64,000 nt of DNA, taken from positions 1,178,001 to 1,242,000 of the forward strand of contig OZ037901.1 in NCBI GenBank assembly GCA_964035575.1, given 5' to 3'. The DNA is from Rhynchopus sp. YZ270_cl-10 (lineage: Eukaryota; Euglenozoa; Diplonemea; Diplonemida; Diplonemidae). The notes below the pieces were generated by a model. That model did not search any database, was not told the DNA's origin, and saw only the letters and a program-made list of their open reading frames with translations. Shown piece by piece: positions 20,401 to 31,961 of this stretch. Every line of letters starts with the position of its first letter. The stretch's first letter is position 1. Made by a program: the position numbers and the translations under genes.

Positions 20401-21309
20401 AAACGCGATTGACATTTACATTCCTAAAGATGAAAGAACAAGACAACACTTCTGTACCCGCGCATCAAAATTGTGGAAAACTTTGCACCCCAAACACCCT
20501 CAACAACGCCCGCCAAAAGGCGCCCCTTGTTGCTGGGACTTGGTTCTCATTGATACACTGCACAGCAGGCATTCCTCTGAGTCCAACGCAGTTTGGCCTG
20601 TCTGCAGCGTTGCACCGAAGGTGCACGAAGACAGGGTCTGGTGGTAAATTTTGCGTCTCGCATTCCCTCAGGGAAGTTTAAAAACTCTTGAGCTCGGTTT
20701 GTTGTCAAAGACATATTCCACCATGTATTGAGGAGGGTAAGACAGTGTTCGCAGTTTGTACTTGATAGCATTACAACATTTAACTTCTCCACGGGGGTCT
20801 TGGGCCGTTCACTCGGTTATACCTTGACTACCGGAAGATATTCTTGAGGCCTTTTTGGTCTCTAGAATATCCGGTCTTCCCGAACGGAGGCACACTTTGT
20901 GTGTTACTACGACCTGGCAACTCCAGCAGTAGGTTAAGTAATCTTTCTTGTAAATTGTTGGATCATTATCTCCTCAGTGCATGGTGGAAGACGTCTTTGA
21001 CAACTAACCGAGCTCACGACTTTTTTCGGTATGTAACTTGGGATAGGCCCACATGATCATGGTCTATCATGTGGTACCTGTGTACCACTCGGTTTGCTCC
21101 CAGGGCTTTTCGACCAGCAGTCACACATCCAAACAGTGATTTCCCACCTTAGACCACGTAATTACGTACCCTAGGGTCCGTAATTACGGACCCTAGGGTA
21201 CGTAATTACGGACCCTAGGGTCCGTAATTACGGACCCGGGTCCGCACTTGAGGGTCCGTAATGAGGGTCCGTAAAATTTACGGACCCTCGGGTGTGTGGA
21301 CCCCGCCGT
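17480..21309. mobile_element. Left arm of a 7.2-kb palindrome: one copy of a TIR element
   Basis: The arm begins CACGGCGGGGTCCGCACACC and ends with the inverse of nearly the same sequence at the palindrome centre, so each arm looks like a complete element with terminal inverted repeats. Next to each end are runs of a self-complementary ~22-bp repeat around CCCTAGGG and TTACGTACC or TTACGGACC (about 17545-17645 and 21158-21235). Inside, 17981-18245 and 20700-20985 are direct repeats. Pieces of 19393-19590 and 19913-20680 recur elsewhere in the window. Only short frames are present. One on the - strand (19913-20131) has a Cys pair (KECKLC) vaguely like a BED finger, but I do not trust it. Confidence 0.75.
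18550..19192. repeat. (GGGTACT)n satellite, about 92 copies, left palindrome arm
   Basis: An almost perfect 7-bp tandem array of about 640 bp. Its mirror copy in the right arm (23406-23551) has only about 21 copies, which explains most of the length difference between the arms. All frames are open because 7 bp repeats give a 7-codon peptide period on both strands. These frames are not genes. Confidence 0.95.
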
Positions 21310-21375
21310 GCGGCGGGGTCCACACACCCGAGGGTCCGTAAATTTTACGGACCCTCTTTACGGACCCTCAAGTGC
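21240..21375. repeat. Palindrome centre
   Basis: The symmetry point lies at the TG at 21309-21310, between GACCCCGCCG and CGGCGGGGTC. Sequence to either side is complementary almost base for base for over 3 kb. There is essentially no spacer, which in living DNA is usually unstable and liable to cruciform extrusion. The left side has a few extra bases relative to the right (around 21250). Confidence 0.9.
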
Positions 21376-24300
21376 GGACCCGGGTCCGTAATTACGTACC
21401 CTAGGGTCCGTAATTACGGACCCTAGGGTACGTAATTACGTGGTCTAAGGTGGGAAATCACTGTTTGGATGTGTGACTGCTGGTCGAAAAGCCCTGGGAG
21501 CAAACCGAGTGGTACACAGGTACCACATGATAGACCATGATCATGTGGGCCTATCCCAAGTTACATACCGAAAAAAGTCGTGAGCTCGGTTAGTTGTCAA
21601 AGACGTCTTCCACCATGCACTGAGGAGATAATGATCCAACAATTTACAAGAAAGATTACTTAACCTACTGCTGGAAATTGCCAGGTCGTAGTAACACACA
21701 AAGTGTGCCTCCGTTCGGGAAGACCGGATATTCTAGAGACCAAAAAGGCCTCAAGAATATCTTCCGGTAGTCAAGGTATAACCGAATGAACGGCCCAAGA
21801 CCCCCGTGGAGAAGTTAAATGTTGTAATGCTATCAAGTAGAAACTGCGAACACTGTCTTACCCTCCTCAATACATGGTGGAATATTTCTTTGACAACAAA
21901 CCGAGCTCAAGAGTTTTTAAACTTCCCTGAGGGAATGCGAGACGCAAAATTTACCACCAGACCCTGTCTTCGTGCACCTTCGGTGCAACGCTGCAGACAG
22001 GCCAAACTGCGTTGGACTCAGAGGAATGCCTGCTGTGCAGTGTATCAATGAGAACCAAGTCCCAGCAACAAGGGGCGCCTTTTGGCGGGCGTTGTTGAGG
22101 GTGTTTGGGGTGCAAAGTTTTCCACAATTTTGATGCGCGGGTACAGAAGTGTTGTCTTGTTCTTTCATCTTTAGGAATGTAAATGTCAATCGCGTTTAAC
22201 GACCACTAGGGCTTGTTCAGTGAACCCACAAGGGGTCGAAGGGGGTTGGTTATCCCATAGCTATCAAAGGTTGTGTCGACCAGGCTAATCCACTATGTTA
22301 CGCTGTACGTTGTTAAATCCGAAGAAATAACACTTTAGCAGCCGCAGGAAGTTTGTTAAAAAGAGTGCCTCACGCTACACAAACCACCACCCGCGATTGA
22401 CTTAGATGTTATAACAAAGAGAATTCAGAACAAAACAACACCCTGCCCCATACACACTAAATTGTCATGCTTCAAGAGCATGCCTGGGCCAAAATTACTG
22501 TTGACCAAAAAGGCAACAAGACCACCCACAAGGAGTGTGAATTGTGCACTGGTTTTCTGGGGGAACGCAATATTTTCTTGTGTCTAGTCCTCCGCAAGCA
22601 GAGGACAGACTTTCCGGAAGGTTTCCAAAGTCGAATTTCTTGCACTAGCTATGCTCCCTTGGTCAATGGCTATAGCAGTGACTGACTAAGTGTACCCACC
22701 CCCCTCCACCCAGATCTTCGTCCGCAAACTCAGAATAGATTGATGCGGGTAGATTTTGAGTTGTTGAATGTCGGACCGCGGTGAAGCTTCTCATCGCAAT
22801 CGCGGGTGCAGTTCAGACTTCACGATCCTGTATAAGTGTAAATGTGGGGTGTGATTAAGTTATGGTATACAAACGTAGTAGTCGGGAAAGGTGAGGTTAA
22901 TAAAAAAGGCTATTTATTGCCGTGAAATAAGATAGATTTTTTCCACGCTACAGGTCGAGAGAGTGACCTGCTGCACAAATGGTTCGAGTGAAGCGAGGTG
23001 AATTATGTGAAGCGGTAACGAGCGCCTGTGGAACCAAATAGAAACGTAACACTCATCACACGATAAAACCCATGGGAGAGGTTGTGGTGAAACGCACACA
23101 CCTCGACCTGAGGAGTGGCTCTGCAGCGCGGTTCGTCCCCAGAACCGCAAGTGTGTTCAAAATGCTTTGTTTCTATTTCCTCCTTCATGTCATGAGGTGA
23201 CACAAAATGATTGGTGCGTAAAAAAATAGCTATTTAATAGTGTGAACATTACGCGTTTATTTCGAGTTGAAAACACGAACAAGTTGAAATATGCGGCATT
23301 TTTTTGTTCAATCTTCACTAGTAACTGAAAGTTAAACATAATTACATACCTTGTCTTCCCCGTAACCTGCGCCTTCGCTGCTTTTAAGGTGCTTTCTCTG
23401 GGTGCCCAGTACCCAGTACCCAGTACCCAGTACCCAGTACCCAGTACCCAGTACCCAGTACCCAGTACCCAGTACCCAGTACCCAGTACCCAGTACCCAG
23501 TACCCAGTACCCAGTACCCAGTACCCAGTACCCAGTACCCAGTACCCAGTGTCTTCGAGAACCTAAAAATGCGTTTTGTTGAAATTTTCTGGCTTTTTCT
23601 GAACTTTTCCCAGCTACTTTTCTGGTCGAGTAGCCGACTTTTCTGATCGAGTAGCTATTTTCACTTTTCTGGTGTATGAGTAGGTTTTCTGGGTGGGAGA
23701 CTGGATTCTGGGTACAGTGGTGTGTCTGGGCACCCAGGCACCTGGGTACTGGTGTATTTTCGGCCCAGGTACCCCGGTACACGGTACACTGGTGTACAAG
23801 GAAAAAAGTCGTGAAAAAGCAACCACAGCTCCACATGACAAACACAAAAGTGTCCAGTCACGTGGGGCATTCATGCACTGAGGAGATAATGATCCAACAA
23901 TTTACAAGAAAGATTACTTAACCTACTGCTGGAAATTGCCAGGTCGTAGTAACACACAAAGTGCGCCTCCGTTCGGGAATACCGGATATTCTGGAGACCA
24001 AAAAGGCCTCAAGAATATCTTCCGCTGGTCAAGGTATAACCGAGTGAACGGCCCAAGACCCCCGTGGAGAAGTTAAATGTTGTAATGCTATCAAGTACAA
24101 ACTGCGACCACTGTCTTACCCTCCTCAATGCATGGTGGAAGATGTCTTTCACAACAAATATCCTGTACACAGGTACACAGGTACACAGGTAAAACCCGTT
24201 AAAATTGTGTGTGAAAGTTAAAAATAGCTATATTTGCATTTTTCGCCCAGCATTGAGGACACATAGGCCCACCAAGGGCAATTTTGTGATGTCAAAAAAA

Positions 24301-24680
24301 ATTTTTTTTCGGCCCAAAAATTGACTTGTTTTCGGTAAAACCCACTAAAAATTGTGGTACTCTAAACTGCGTTTTAGACCCCCACAGATGCTCAAAAGTG
24401 CCAAATTTTGCTTTTAATGGCCTCAAATCGTCGAAATTAGCCCTAAACGGGGGCAAAAAAAATTTTTCGAGAGTCCCTTTCCCTGGGAGGCTCCGTAATT
24501 ACGTACCCTAGGGTCCGTAATTACGGACCCTAGGGTACGTAATTACGGACCCTAGGGTACGTAATTACGTACCCTAGGGTCCGTAATTACGTACCCTAGG
24601 GTACGTAATGACACTCCGTAAAGAGGGAGTGTCCTAACATGCCGTTTTACGGACCCTCGGGGTGTGCGGACCCCGCCGTG
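21310..24680. mobile_element. Right arm of the 7.2-kb palindrome: inverted copy of the TIR element
   Basis: This is the reverse complement of 17480-21309, with very few base differences outside the satellite. It ends ...GGTGTGCGGACCCCGCCGTG at 24680, mirroring the left start. It is about 460 bp shorter, mainly because of the reduced satellite, and has a small extra repeat near 23635. The near identity implies recent inversion-duplication or ongoing arm-to-arm conversion. Confidence 0.85.
23406..23551. repeat. (AGTACCC)n satellite, about 21 copies, right palindrome arm
   Basis: It is the mirror of the left-arm array at 18550-19192, contracted (or not expanded) to about 146 bp. Confidence 0.9.
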
Positions 24681-24685
24681 TGTAC

Positions 24686-25838
24686 TCGATAAATGCGATT
24701 TTTCCGATTTTGATCCTCAGAACCGCAGAAGTCCCCGAAAACCATACCAAACCACCTAGGGGACCCAAAAAACGCACCAGCGCCCCAGTTTTGACACAGA
24801 AACACTCAGATGATGCCTGAAATGCAATTTTTAAAAAATGCCTACAGAACTTGTACCTGCCCACCCCCGTAGATAGAGCAAATCACACATTCATCACGCC
24901 TCAGTGTGGGCCAGGGGCCAGAAAAGCCCCCAAAGCCACATATTTTCACCCCAGAACCTATCCCGAGGGGTACCCAGGCTGTTTCGGGGTGTTTAGAGGG
25001 ACTTGGTGGAACTTAGAACCATGTTTCAAAAAGGGTACAAGTACTGTGCCAAGGGTTTTCCCACCCTAAGGTATCTGAAGCCGTCAAAAAACGTGAAGTA
25101 GGCAATAAATCAAAAAATACCCCCTGAGGTCAAAAAAACCACACCATAGGCCCATTTGGACCCCAAAAATCGAATTCCGCCCGGTTTTGGGCACTTTTAA
25201 CCACTTCTGAGCGACTTTTTTGCGTTTTTTAAAAGTGACCACCAACTTGTACCTGCCCACCCCCCCTGTAGATAGAGCAACTCACACATCCATCACGCCT
25301 CAGTGTGAGCCAGGGGCCAGAAAAGCCCCCAAAGCCACATATTTTCACCCCAGAACCTATCCCGAGGGGTACCCAGGCTGTTTCGGGGTGATTAGAGGGA
25401 CTTGGTGGAACTTAGAACCATGTTTCAAAAGGGTACCAGTACTTGGTCCCTTGAGAGGGCAAACCCTTGGCACAGTACTTGTACCCTTTTTGAAACATGG
25501 TTCTAAGTTCCACCAAGTCCCTCTAAACACCCCGAAACAGCCTGGGTACCCCTCGGGATAGGTTCTGGGGTGAAAATATGTGGCTTTGGGGGCTTTTCTG
25601 GCCCCTGGCTCACACTGAGGCGTGATGGATGTGTGAGTTGCTCTATCTACGGGGGTGGGCAGGTACAAGTTCTGTAGGCACTCTTTTAAAATTGCATTTC
25701 AGGCATTATCTGAGTATTTCTGTGTCAAAACTGGGGCGCTGGTGCGTTTTTTGGGTCCCCTAGGTGGTTTGGTATAGTTTTCGGGGACTTCTGCGGTTCT
25801 GAGGATCAAAATCGGAAAAATCGCATTTATCGAGAGAT
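24686..25838. mobile_element. Second palindromic element with an extra internal copy
   Basis: The inverted arms are about 24686-25062 and 25463-25838. The ends read CTCGATAAATGCGATTTTTC and its inverse. Arms carry GTACCTGCCCACCCCCGTAG and GAACCATGTTTCAAAA as landmarks. A third, direct copy of part of the arm sits between them at about 25237-25432, so the segment was duplicated more than once. It directly abuts the 7.2-kb palindrome with only about 5 bp between. No coding frame is credible. Confidence 0.75.
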
Positions 25839-25843
25839 TTAAC

Positions 25844-25864
25844 GTGCAGTGACCCTCCCCTACC
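25844..25864. repeat. Right outer inverted repeat around the palindrome field
   Basis: CGTGCAGTGACCCTCCCCTA, the inverse of 17458-17479, followed outward by a C run. Confidence 0.65.
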
Positions 25865-26051
25865 CCCCCCCCCACAATTTCGACCCCCTTTTTTGGGTAT
25901 TATTTTAGTGTAGAACTAAAACAGAAGATCTCCCTCTTTCTCTTTCTCTTCTTCCTTCCCCCTTCTTTCCCTTCCCCCCCTTATCTACCCACTACAGGAC
26001 ACGAGGAAGTGCCCACACACACACACACACTACAACGCACCACAGCGAAAC
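25865..26051 (+). promoter_or_regulatory. Pyrimidine tract and AG ahead of the two-exon gene
   Basis: From about 25928 the sequence is C/T-rich (CTTCTTCCTTCCCCC) and ends ACTACAG with AG at 25996-25997. A CA-rich leader then runs 54 nt to the ATG at 26052. It is a likely splice or trans-splice acceptor. Confidence 0.5.
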
Positions 26052-29000
26052 ATGACGACACTTTCCTCCACAACCACACGACAGCCGCTCGTCGGCCTGG
26101 CGAAGAAGTCCCCAGCGTCCTCTGTACAGGTATGACAACAACACCAACCTTTCCCCTTTCTCCTTTCTCCTCACAATCAAACTTGTTTGAGCAGCTTTGC
26201 TGCGGATTGGGGGGTTCGGATAAAAAAGACATCAGTCCTATTCGTGGTCATTTACCCCCCCCCCCTTTGGGTCGGTGAACCGGAAATTTTGGAAATAAGG
26301 GGGTAAAATAGGGGGGGGGGGGGTAAATGAGGGGGTAGGGGGGGGGGGGTAAATTACCATGTTATGGGTTAGGTCATGTTTTTGGGTGGGAAGGGGGGAC
26401 TTTTTCATACACGGTGGGGTAAAATTTTGCACAACACAGTGTGACGACACATGCTCTCATGACAAATGTGTCATCTGAAAAAAATTCCTCACTTCCTTGC
26501 GACATCGCAAGCAGTCATGCATCATGGATCCACATCATCCACATCATCTTTCTGCCCGTGCCTGAACCATGACTGGTCAGGGATCACGGTGTTGCCTCAG
26601 ATTCCGTGAGGTGTCCCAAACGTATCGCCCACGCAGCACAAACGTACCCACCTGCACCCATCTACCTGCACACGTGATGTAAAACAGGGTGAAAGATTAT
26701 TTGCACTTTACCCCTTTCCTCATTTCGAGCTTGTCTCCAGCTTCAAATCAGACGAGTCCTACAGTCTCCGGATGTACGACCCGCTGAACACATCAGCCCC
26801 TCCCAGCAAACCATAAAACAAAACAGGTATGCGCTGCACTAAGTGAAACTATTACCCCATAATTACACGCCAGGTGGTGTTTTGCCACTCGTTCCCTGAA
26901 CCCCCTCGCTTCGCTCGTGGGTTTAGGTCACTCGTGACAAAACACCACCTGGCGTGTTGCGGCGATAATTACCCAAAAATTACCTGGTGGCTGGTACTTT
27001 ACCCCCCCAGGGGGGTAAAGTACCAGCCACAACAGGGTATTATAAGGGGGGGGGGGTAAATTACCATGTTATTTTGGCCTGAACCGTTTTTTTCTGAAAA
27101 AGGGGGTAAAATAAGGGGGGGGGGGGGGGGTAAATTTAGGGGGGGGGGTAAATGACCACGAATAGGACTGATACAAATAATAGCGACAATTCCTCTGACT
27201 GGTCTTTTTTATCTTTCCGGACCCCCTTTCTCCTTTCTCCTTTCTCCTTTCCCCCCTCCGCCACATACCACCACATCGCCACCTACCACCTACCACCTAC
27301 CACCCTACAGGATGAGACGCTCTCAGAAGGCGAAGGCGACGCACGTGAGAAGGTGCTCTCGCAACCCGAGAAGGTGCAGCTCCTCGCAGAGCGTCTTGGT
27401 CGTGAGGTGTGGCTGCCGCTGACGTGGAAGGAACGTCTCGTCTACATCGAGGAAGCGGCAGACGAGGAGATGGCACGCCACCCAAGCGAGTCGGGGGTAG
27501 GGAGCAACCATGAGAATGAAAGCCACAAAGCGTCTGTCAAGGAGGATGCGAAGGAAGACGCTGCGTCTGCACCGACGTCGCCGCTCAACGTTGCAGGCAG
27601 CGAGCGTTCCGCAAGCAACGGTGCGGAGGCTGCGGCAGACGCAACAGAGCACCCACCAGCACCTGCCTCGCACGTCTCCTCCCAACATGACACCACCGTC
27701 GTGCAGCGTGAGACCACACCCACACCCGAGCCTGTGTTCGCAGAGCCTGCACTGCCACCGCCACCACCGACACCGCCTGCACCGGTGGAGCAGCGTGAGG
27801 TGCGTGAGGCACAGAGCACGCCCCCAGCAGTACCCACACAGCCGCCGTCGTCGACGCCTAAGAAGCGGCATTCCATGCGTGCGAAGTCGCAGTCGCAGCG
27901 CGCAAAGGCAAAGGCGCTGCTGACACGCAAGACACTAGAGCTCAGCAGGTTGAACGAAGAGCTCGACGAGAAGCTGCAGAAGGAGACAAAGCGTGGCGTG
28001 CTCAAGACACTGCAGAGACGTTGTCCTCAGGTCGAGTACATGCGTGTGGTGGATGCGCACTGTACGCACCGCAAGAAGCGGCGCAAGCGTGTTGTCATCA
28101 TTGAACCGCACCAGATGGTTGTTGCGCACCCACATACTGGACAGCATTTACGGCAGATTGCGTTGGAAAAGCTATCCGGCATTGACTACCAGGATAAGGA
28201 GTACGGCCGCAGTGTCGTCATGCGCTTTGACGGTGAGGCGGATGCGGCTTTCGTGCAGGACGAAAAGCCGAACTGCGTGCTGGACATCGAGGACGACGAG
28301 CTGCTCAACACCACCGTCAAGATGGCGAGCACGATGCGTGAGAAGAAGGGCCTTCCGCCCAGGGAGATCGAGCCTGCCCTCTTCCCAATGTACAAAGAGC
28401 TGCTCATCACTGCGCAGACGGACCCTGCGCACGACCCTGAGGAGAACGCGTCGCAGGACCTCTCCGAGGAGCGTGGTGGGCTTGCGGAGTGGGAGGGGCA
28501 GATCAACCATCCCTCGAAGCCTAGCAACATGACACCGAACAACACAATCCGGTCGCTTGCGACGTTGGGCATCACGCAGACGGAGAGCAAGCATGTGCTA
28601 GAGGACCCGAAGCCTGCAGAGGAGCCAGACCAAGCCGCGTCTCTATCTGCACACTACCCCACGTCTGCGACGCAGCCGTACAGCCCCCCACAAAGCGCAG
28701 GTCTGCAGAGGCACAGCTCGCACGCAACGCACCCAACAGAGACCAAAGCCGTGCCTGCGAAGCCGACCACACCCTCCCTGCGCCACTCCACACACTACCA
28801 CCACAGCGTACCCAGCCCGCACAGCCCGCAGGACAGCATCACAAGAGACATGGTGCTCAGAGCTGCCCGCGCAGCGCACCAGGCCAAAGGCGGTGTCGGG
28901 CCGCCACCTGAGATTCTGGCAGAGGAACTCCTCAAGCGTGCGGACACAGACGAGCGGATACGAAGCCTACTGAGGCAGACGTCACCTGCACCGGGCGCGT

Positions 29001-29611
29001 CTGGATCGCCTGGTGGGCAGGCGCAGGTGCCAGGGGTGCAGGCGGTAACGAGCTTCATCACATCGTCGCCTTCTGGGATGGGACACAGCCATGTATCAGC
29101 GTCGCCTCAGGGAGCGGCAGCAGTCGCACGACCGCTGCCGGCACACACGTCTCCTCCGCTGGCTGCGAGGCAGAGTGTTGCGCAGGCTGCGTCTGCGGTG
29201 CTGGGGCAGAGCCCGCAGCAGAGCCCACAGCAAAGCCCCCCGCAGCAGCAACAACAGCAACATCAGCAGCAGCAGCAGACGCAGCAACAGCCGGAAGCGC
29301 AGTCCCCACGCGACGTAGGCGCACTCCTGAAGAGCCTCGAGCACGGCACCTCCTCCATGCCCACAGCAGAAGTCGACGCCCTCCGCGAACGCCTCCTCGC
29401 ACACTACACAAGCCTGCCCCCAGCAGAGCAGCAAGTCTTCGAGGCACGCATCCAGCAGATGCGTGCAGACAAGCGCCTGCGCGAGCAGGCATTATCCCCC
29501 ACGTCACGTGCACGTGTCCTGACACACAACATCGGGCAGTTCAACTTCCCTTTGCCTCAGGCGCGGACATACGACACAGTCCGCAGTGTCTCACCACACC
29601 GCCACAAATGA
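26052..29611 (+). CDS. Unknown basic protein with a PH- or TH1-like core and Q/P-rich tail, two exons, about 792 aa
   Basis: Exon 1 (26052-26129) encodes 26 residues (MTTLSSTTTRQPLVGLAKKS...). Exon 2 (27311-29611) continues in frame from DETLSEGEGD and ends TGA. An ATG at 27152 lies inside the intron and is rejected as a start. Residues about 30-80 are acidic and charged (WLPLTWKERLVYIEEAADEE). Residues 90-200 are low complexity. A basic helix (KRHSMRAKSQSQRAKAKALL...) precedes a compact region near 255-390 that looks like a beta-rich PH or myosin TH1 fold (RKKRRKRVVIIEPHQMVVAH). A Ser/Pro/Gln-rich region follows, with a polyQ tract near 665, then a conserved-looking helical end (DALRERLLAHYTSLPPAEQQ). 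I do not recognise the family. The fold guess is weak. The gene model is good. Confidence 0.75.
26130..27310 (+). other. Inferred 1,181-nt intron, enlarged by a transposon
   Basis: It begins GTATGAC and ends in a long CCTTTCTCC/CCACCTA pyrimidine-rich region and CCCTACAG. Without the 938-bp insertion it would be about 243 nt, closer to the other introns in the window. Confidence 0.75.
26233..27170. mobile_element. TIR element (MITE-like), 938 bp, inside the intron
   Basis: The ends are CAGTCCTATTCGTGGTCATT followed by TTACCCCCC, and the exact inverse on the right. AT flanks both sides, either as a 2-bp target duplication or as part of the repeat. Inside are nested inverted repeats: CCAGGTGGTGTTTTG near 26870 against its inverse near 26945, and runs of G9-14 next to TAAATTACCATGTTAT on both sides. 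No transposase is seen. Confidence 0.8.
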
Positions 29612-30224
29612 GCAGTCGCAGTACAGTTTTCAGCATATTTTTTTTTTGAACAGAAAATGAAAAAACCATACAATTTTAAAAAAGGAAAGGAACCAGAGTT
29701 CCTGTCCAACCTCTGTATCCCTTTGTTTTTAGCCCTAAACGGCGATAATTTGTGGACAGAACCTTTGTTGCCTTTATTGTGTCAATATAACGATACCTCT
29801 TACGACGCCTTTTGGAGCTGTGTGTTCACAAGACGTTGTTTCTGGAGGCAGTTGTGCCAACGTTGTTTTTTTGTAGCTATAGAGAAATTGGACTATGTCT
29901 GTGCACATTGTGAGGGCGCGTTCATAGTTCCAGTTTTCTTTTCTTTTTTTTTTTGAGTCGTTGTACTTTCTCTTCTTTCATCGGAAAGTGCATGAACCTA
30001 GGCTTTTCTAGAGGCAGGCTTTTTGTTTGAGTCTTTTTGCCGAGATGGACATCTTACGTATCAGCTTTTTGGGTAGGGTTGAGGAGGGGGGAGGACAACC
30101 TCCCCTTTCGCAAAATGTTTTTTTTTTTGTTTGTTTGTTTTTTGTTTGTATGAATATAAACCTCTCTCAGTGTGACTACACCCACCCACCACCCCCCACG
30201 CGCGTATGCTCTCCCTTTTTTCTT

Positions 30225-30430
30225 TGTCACCTCATGAAGGAGGAAATAGAAACAAAGCATTTTGAACACATTGGTTCTGGGGGACGAACCGCGCTTGCAG
30301 AGAGCCACTCCTCACCAAAAACAGGTCGGGGTGTTGTTGTGCGTTTCATTTCACCACAACCTTGTCATGGGTTTTATCGTTGTGATGGAGTGTTACGTTT
30401 CTATTTCGCAGATAGGAAGTGATGGGAAAA
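30225..30430 (+). repeat. Fragment of the palindrome-arm repeat family
   Basis: Starts CACCTCATGAAGGAGGAAAT and continues through AAGCATTTTGAACACA, GGACGAACCGCGCT and GAGTGTTACGTTTCTATTT. The same order lies at 19393-19565 in the left arm and, inverted, in the right arm. Small insertions and deletions separate it, so it is an older copy. Confidence 0.75.
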
Positions 30431-31670
30431 AAAATGTTTCTGCATCTATACCTTTGAAATTTATTAGCCTTCGGGCGACTTTGTGTACAGAACCCGTCCT
30501 CGGACAGGTGATTGTCGAAACTACAAAAAAATAATACTAAAAACTGTCTGAATGGGCGGCTACGCTAAATCAACAGGACATCAAAAACGAGAGAGAAGGC
30601 CGTGTTCGCCATTGTTTGCGAGAGACACACCCTAAGCTTCTCTTGCTGCCCCCCTCCTCCTTTTGTTAGATTTTTGTGAATCGCAGAGAGTCACAAATTC
30701 AATATTTTTTTTCAACAAAATTTTCTTCCTATTTTTGTACTGTCTTCTTTATTGAGGATGCTCATTTGAGGAGAGTGTCTTGCATTCAATTGTAAATGTG
30801 GTCATTAACGCGCTTCTTTCGTCATTTTGTTTGGGTACTCCTGCCTTTGAACCAGGCGTGTTGCACCACACTCCAAACTGAATCTTCCCCCCCTTTTTCT
30901 CCAATTTTTCTTTTCGATAAAATTGTGATTCGTTTTTTTTTTGCTTCAAATTAGATGTGAGGCAGTGAAAAAAAAAGGAATTTTCTACCGAACACTACTT
31001 TGCAATCCTCAGTACTGCACAGAAACAGAGACGCGATTCTGTGCAGGTCTGCAGTTTTTATCCTCAGAAATGAAATGCCAGTCTATTCTAGGGAATTAGT
31101 TGTTGAAATAATCAGTTGCTTTGTGACCATTTTGTGTTGTACCAATTTCCTTCACATGTCGTGTACCAACCACACTTTACTTTGTCCGGGTTTTGCTTCG
31201 AGAAACAGTTGTCGTGGGAAAGTCCAGTGTTCCGGGGGGGTACTTTTTTTTATGCGGTGTGCACGAGAGTCACATCTTCCAAGTTCCGTTTTCTTTTTGT
31301 ATTGTTTGTTAGTTTTTTTTTTTTACGCTATTTTTTTTTTGTGTTTTGCTCTTACCTCAGTGTCCATATTTGCTTCCCAGAGAGTGATCCCTCTTTTTCT
31401 TTTCTTTTCTATTTTTGTGCACGCATAGCAAGCGTAACCCTATTGAGTTCAGTTGTGCACGTTGTCATGGAGTGTTTTCCATGAACACAAAAAAAAAAAA
31501 AAAAAAAATGTTAAAATCCCCTTCATTTGCACAACCCTGTTCTCCTTGTTGGCTGCACGACAGGAAAGGACAAAAAAGAAGACAAACCTCTCTCCTCCAT
31601 CTTCTTTGCCGAAGCAAACAGAAAATGCAAAAGTAAAAAAAAATAATAATAATATCCCAGTTCCCCTCCC

Positions 31671-31792
31671 CCTCTCCCCCCTCTCCCCCCTCTCCCCCCT
31701 CTCCCCCCCTCTCCCCCCTCTCCCCCCTCTCTCCCCTCTCCCCCCTCTCCCCCCTCTCCCCCCTCTCCCCCCTCTCCCCCCTCTCCCCCCGT
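31671..31792. repeat. C/T-rich tandem tract, unit CTCTCCCCC
   Basis: About 120 bp of CCCTCTCCC-type units. It lies in the same position relative to the next start codon as a shorter CCCTCTGCCTCTGCC tract does before gene C (63290-63325), so it is probably an expanded acceptor pyrimidine tract. Confidence 0.8.
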
Positions 31793-31961
31793 TGGGCCAC
31801 ATCAAGGGTAGTGGGAGAACTGCCTCCACCCCCCAGGCATGTGTACCCTACGTGTTCACAAACAGTAACCCCCAGACATCCCTCCTTGTTATCAACGTTG
31901 CCACCTTTGCCCTCACATCCTCGCATCACCTACCACACTCCCAGGCCGACACAGACGCTTG

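Larger units (their letters stand above)
29612..31961. other. Intergenic region, AT-rich, with a palindrome-family fragment and simple repeats
   Basis: No gene is recognised. Contents are a fragment related to the palindrome arm (30225-30430), many T and A homopolymers, and a (CTCCCCC)n-type tract at 31671-31792 ending near the leader of the first YWF pseudogene. Confidence 0.55.

Noticed and set aside
20409-20681. 90-aa frame in the palindrome arm (and its mirror at 21917-22189) as a gene
   Set aside because: No codon bias, no recognisable domain, and overlapped by an equally long antisense frame. Its conservation is explained by the palindrome.
27152-27310. ATG at 27152 as the start of the two-exon gene
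   Set aside because: The first 53 codons lie in an intron and partly within the transposon end. Exon 1 at 26052 joins in frame through GTATG...AG.
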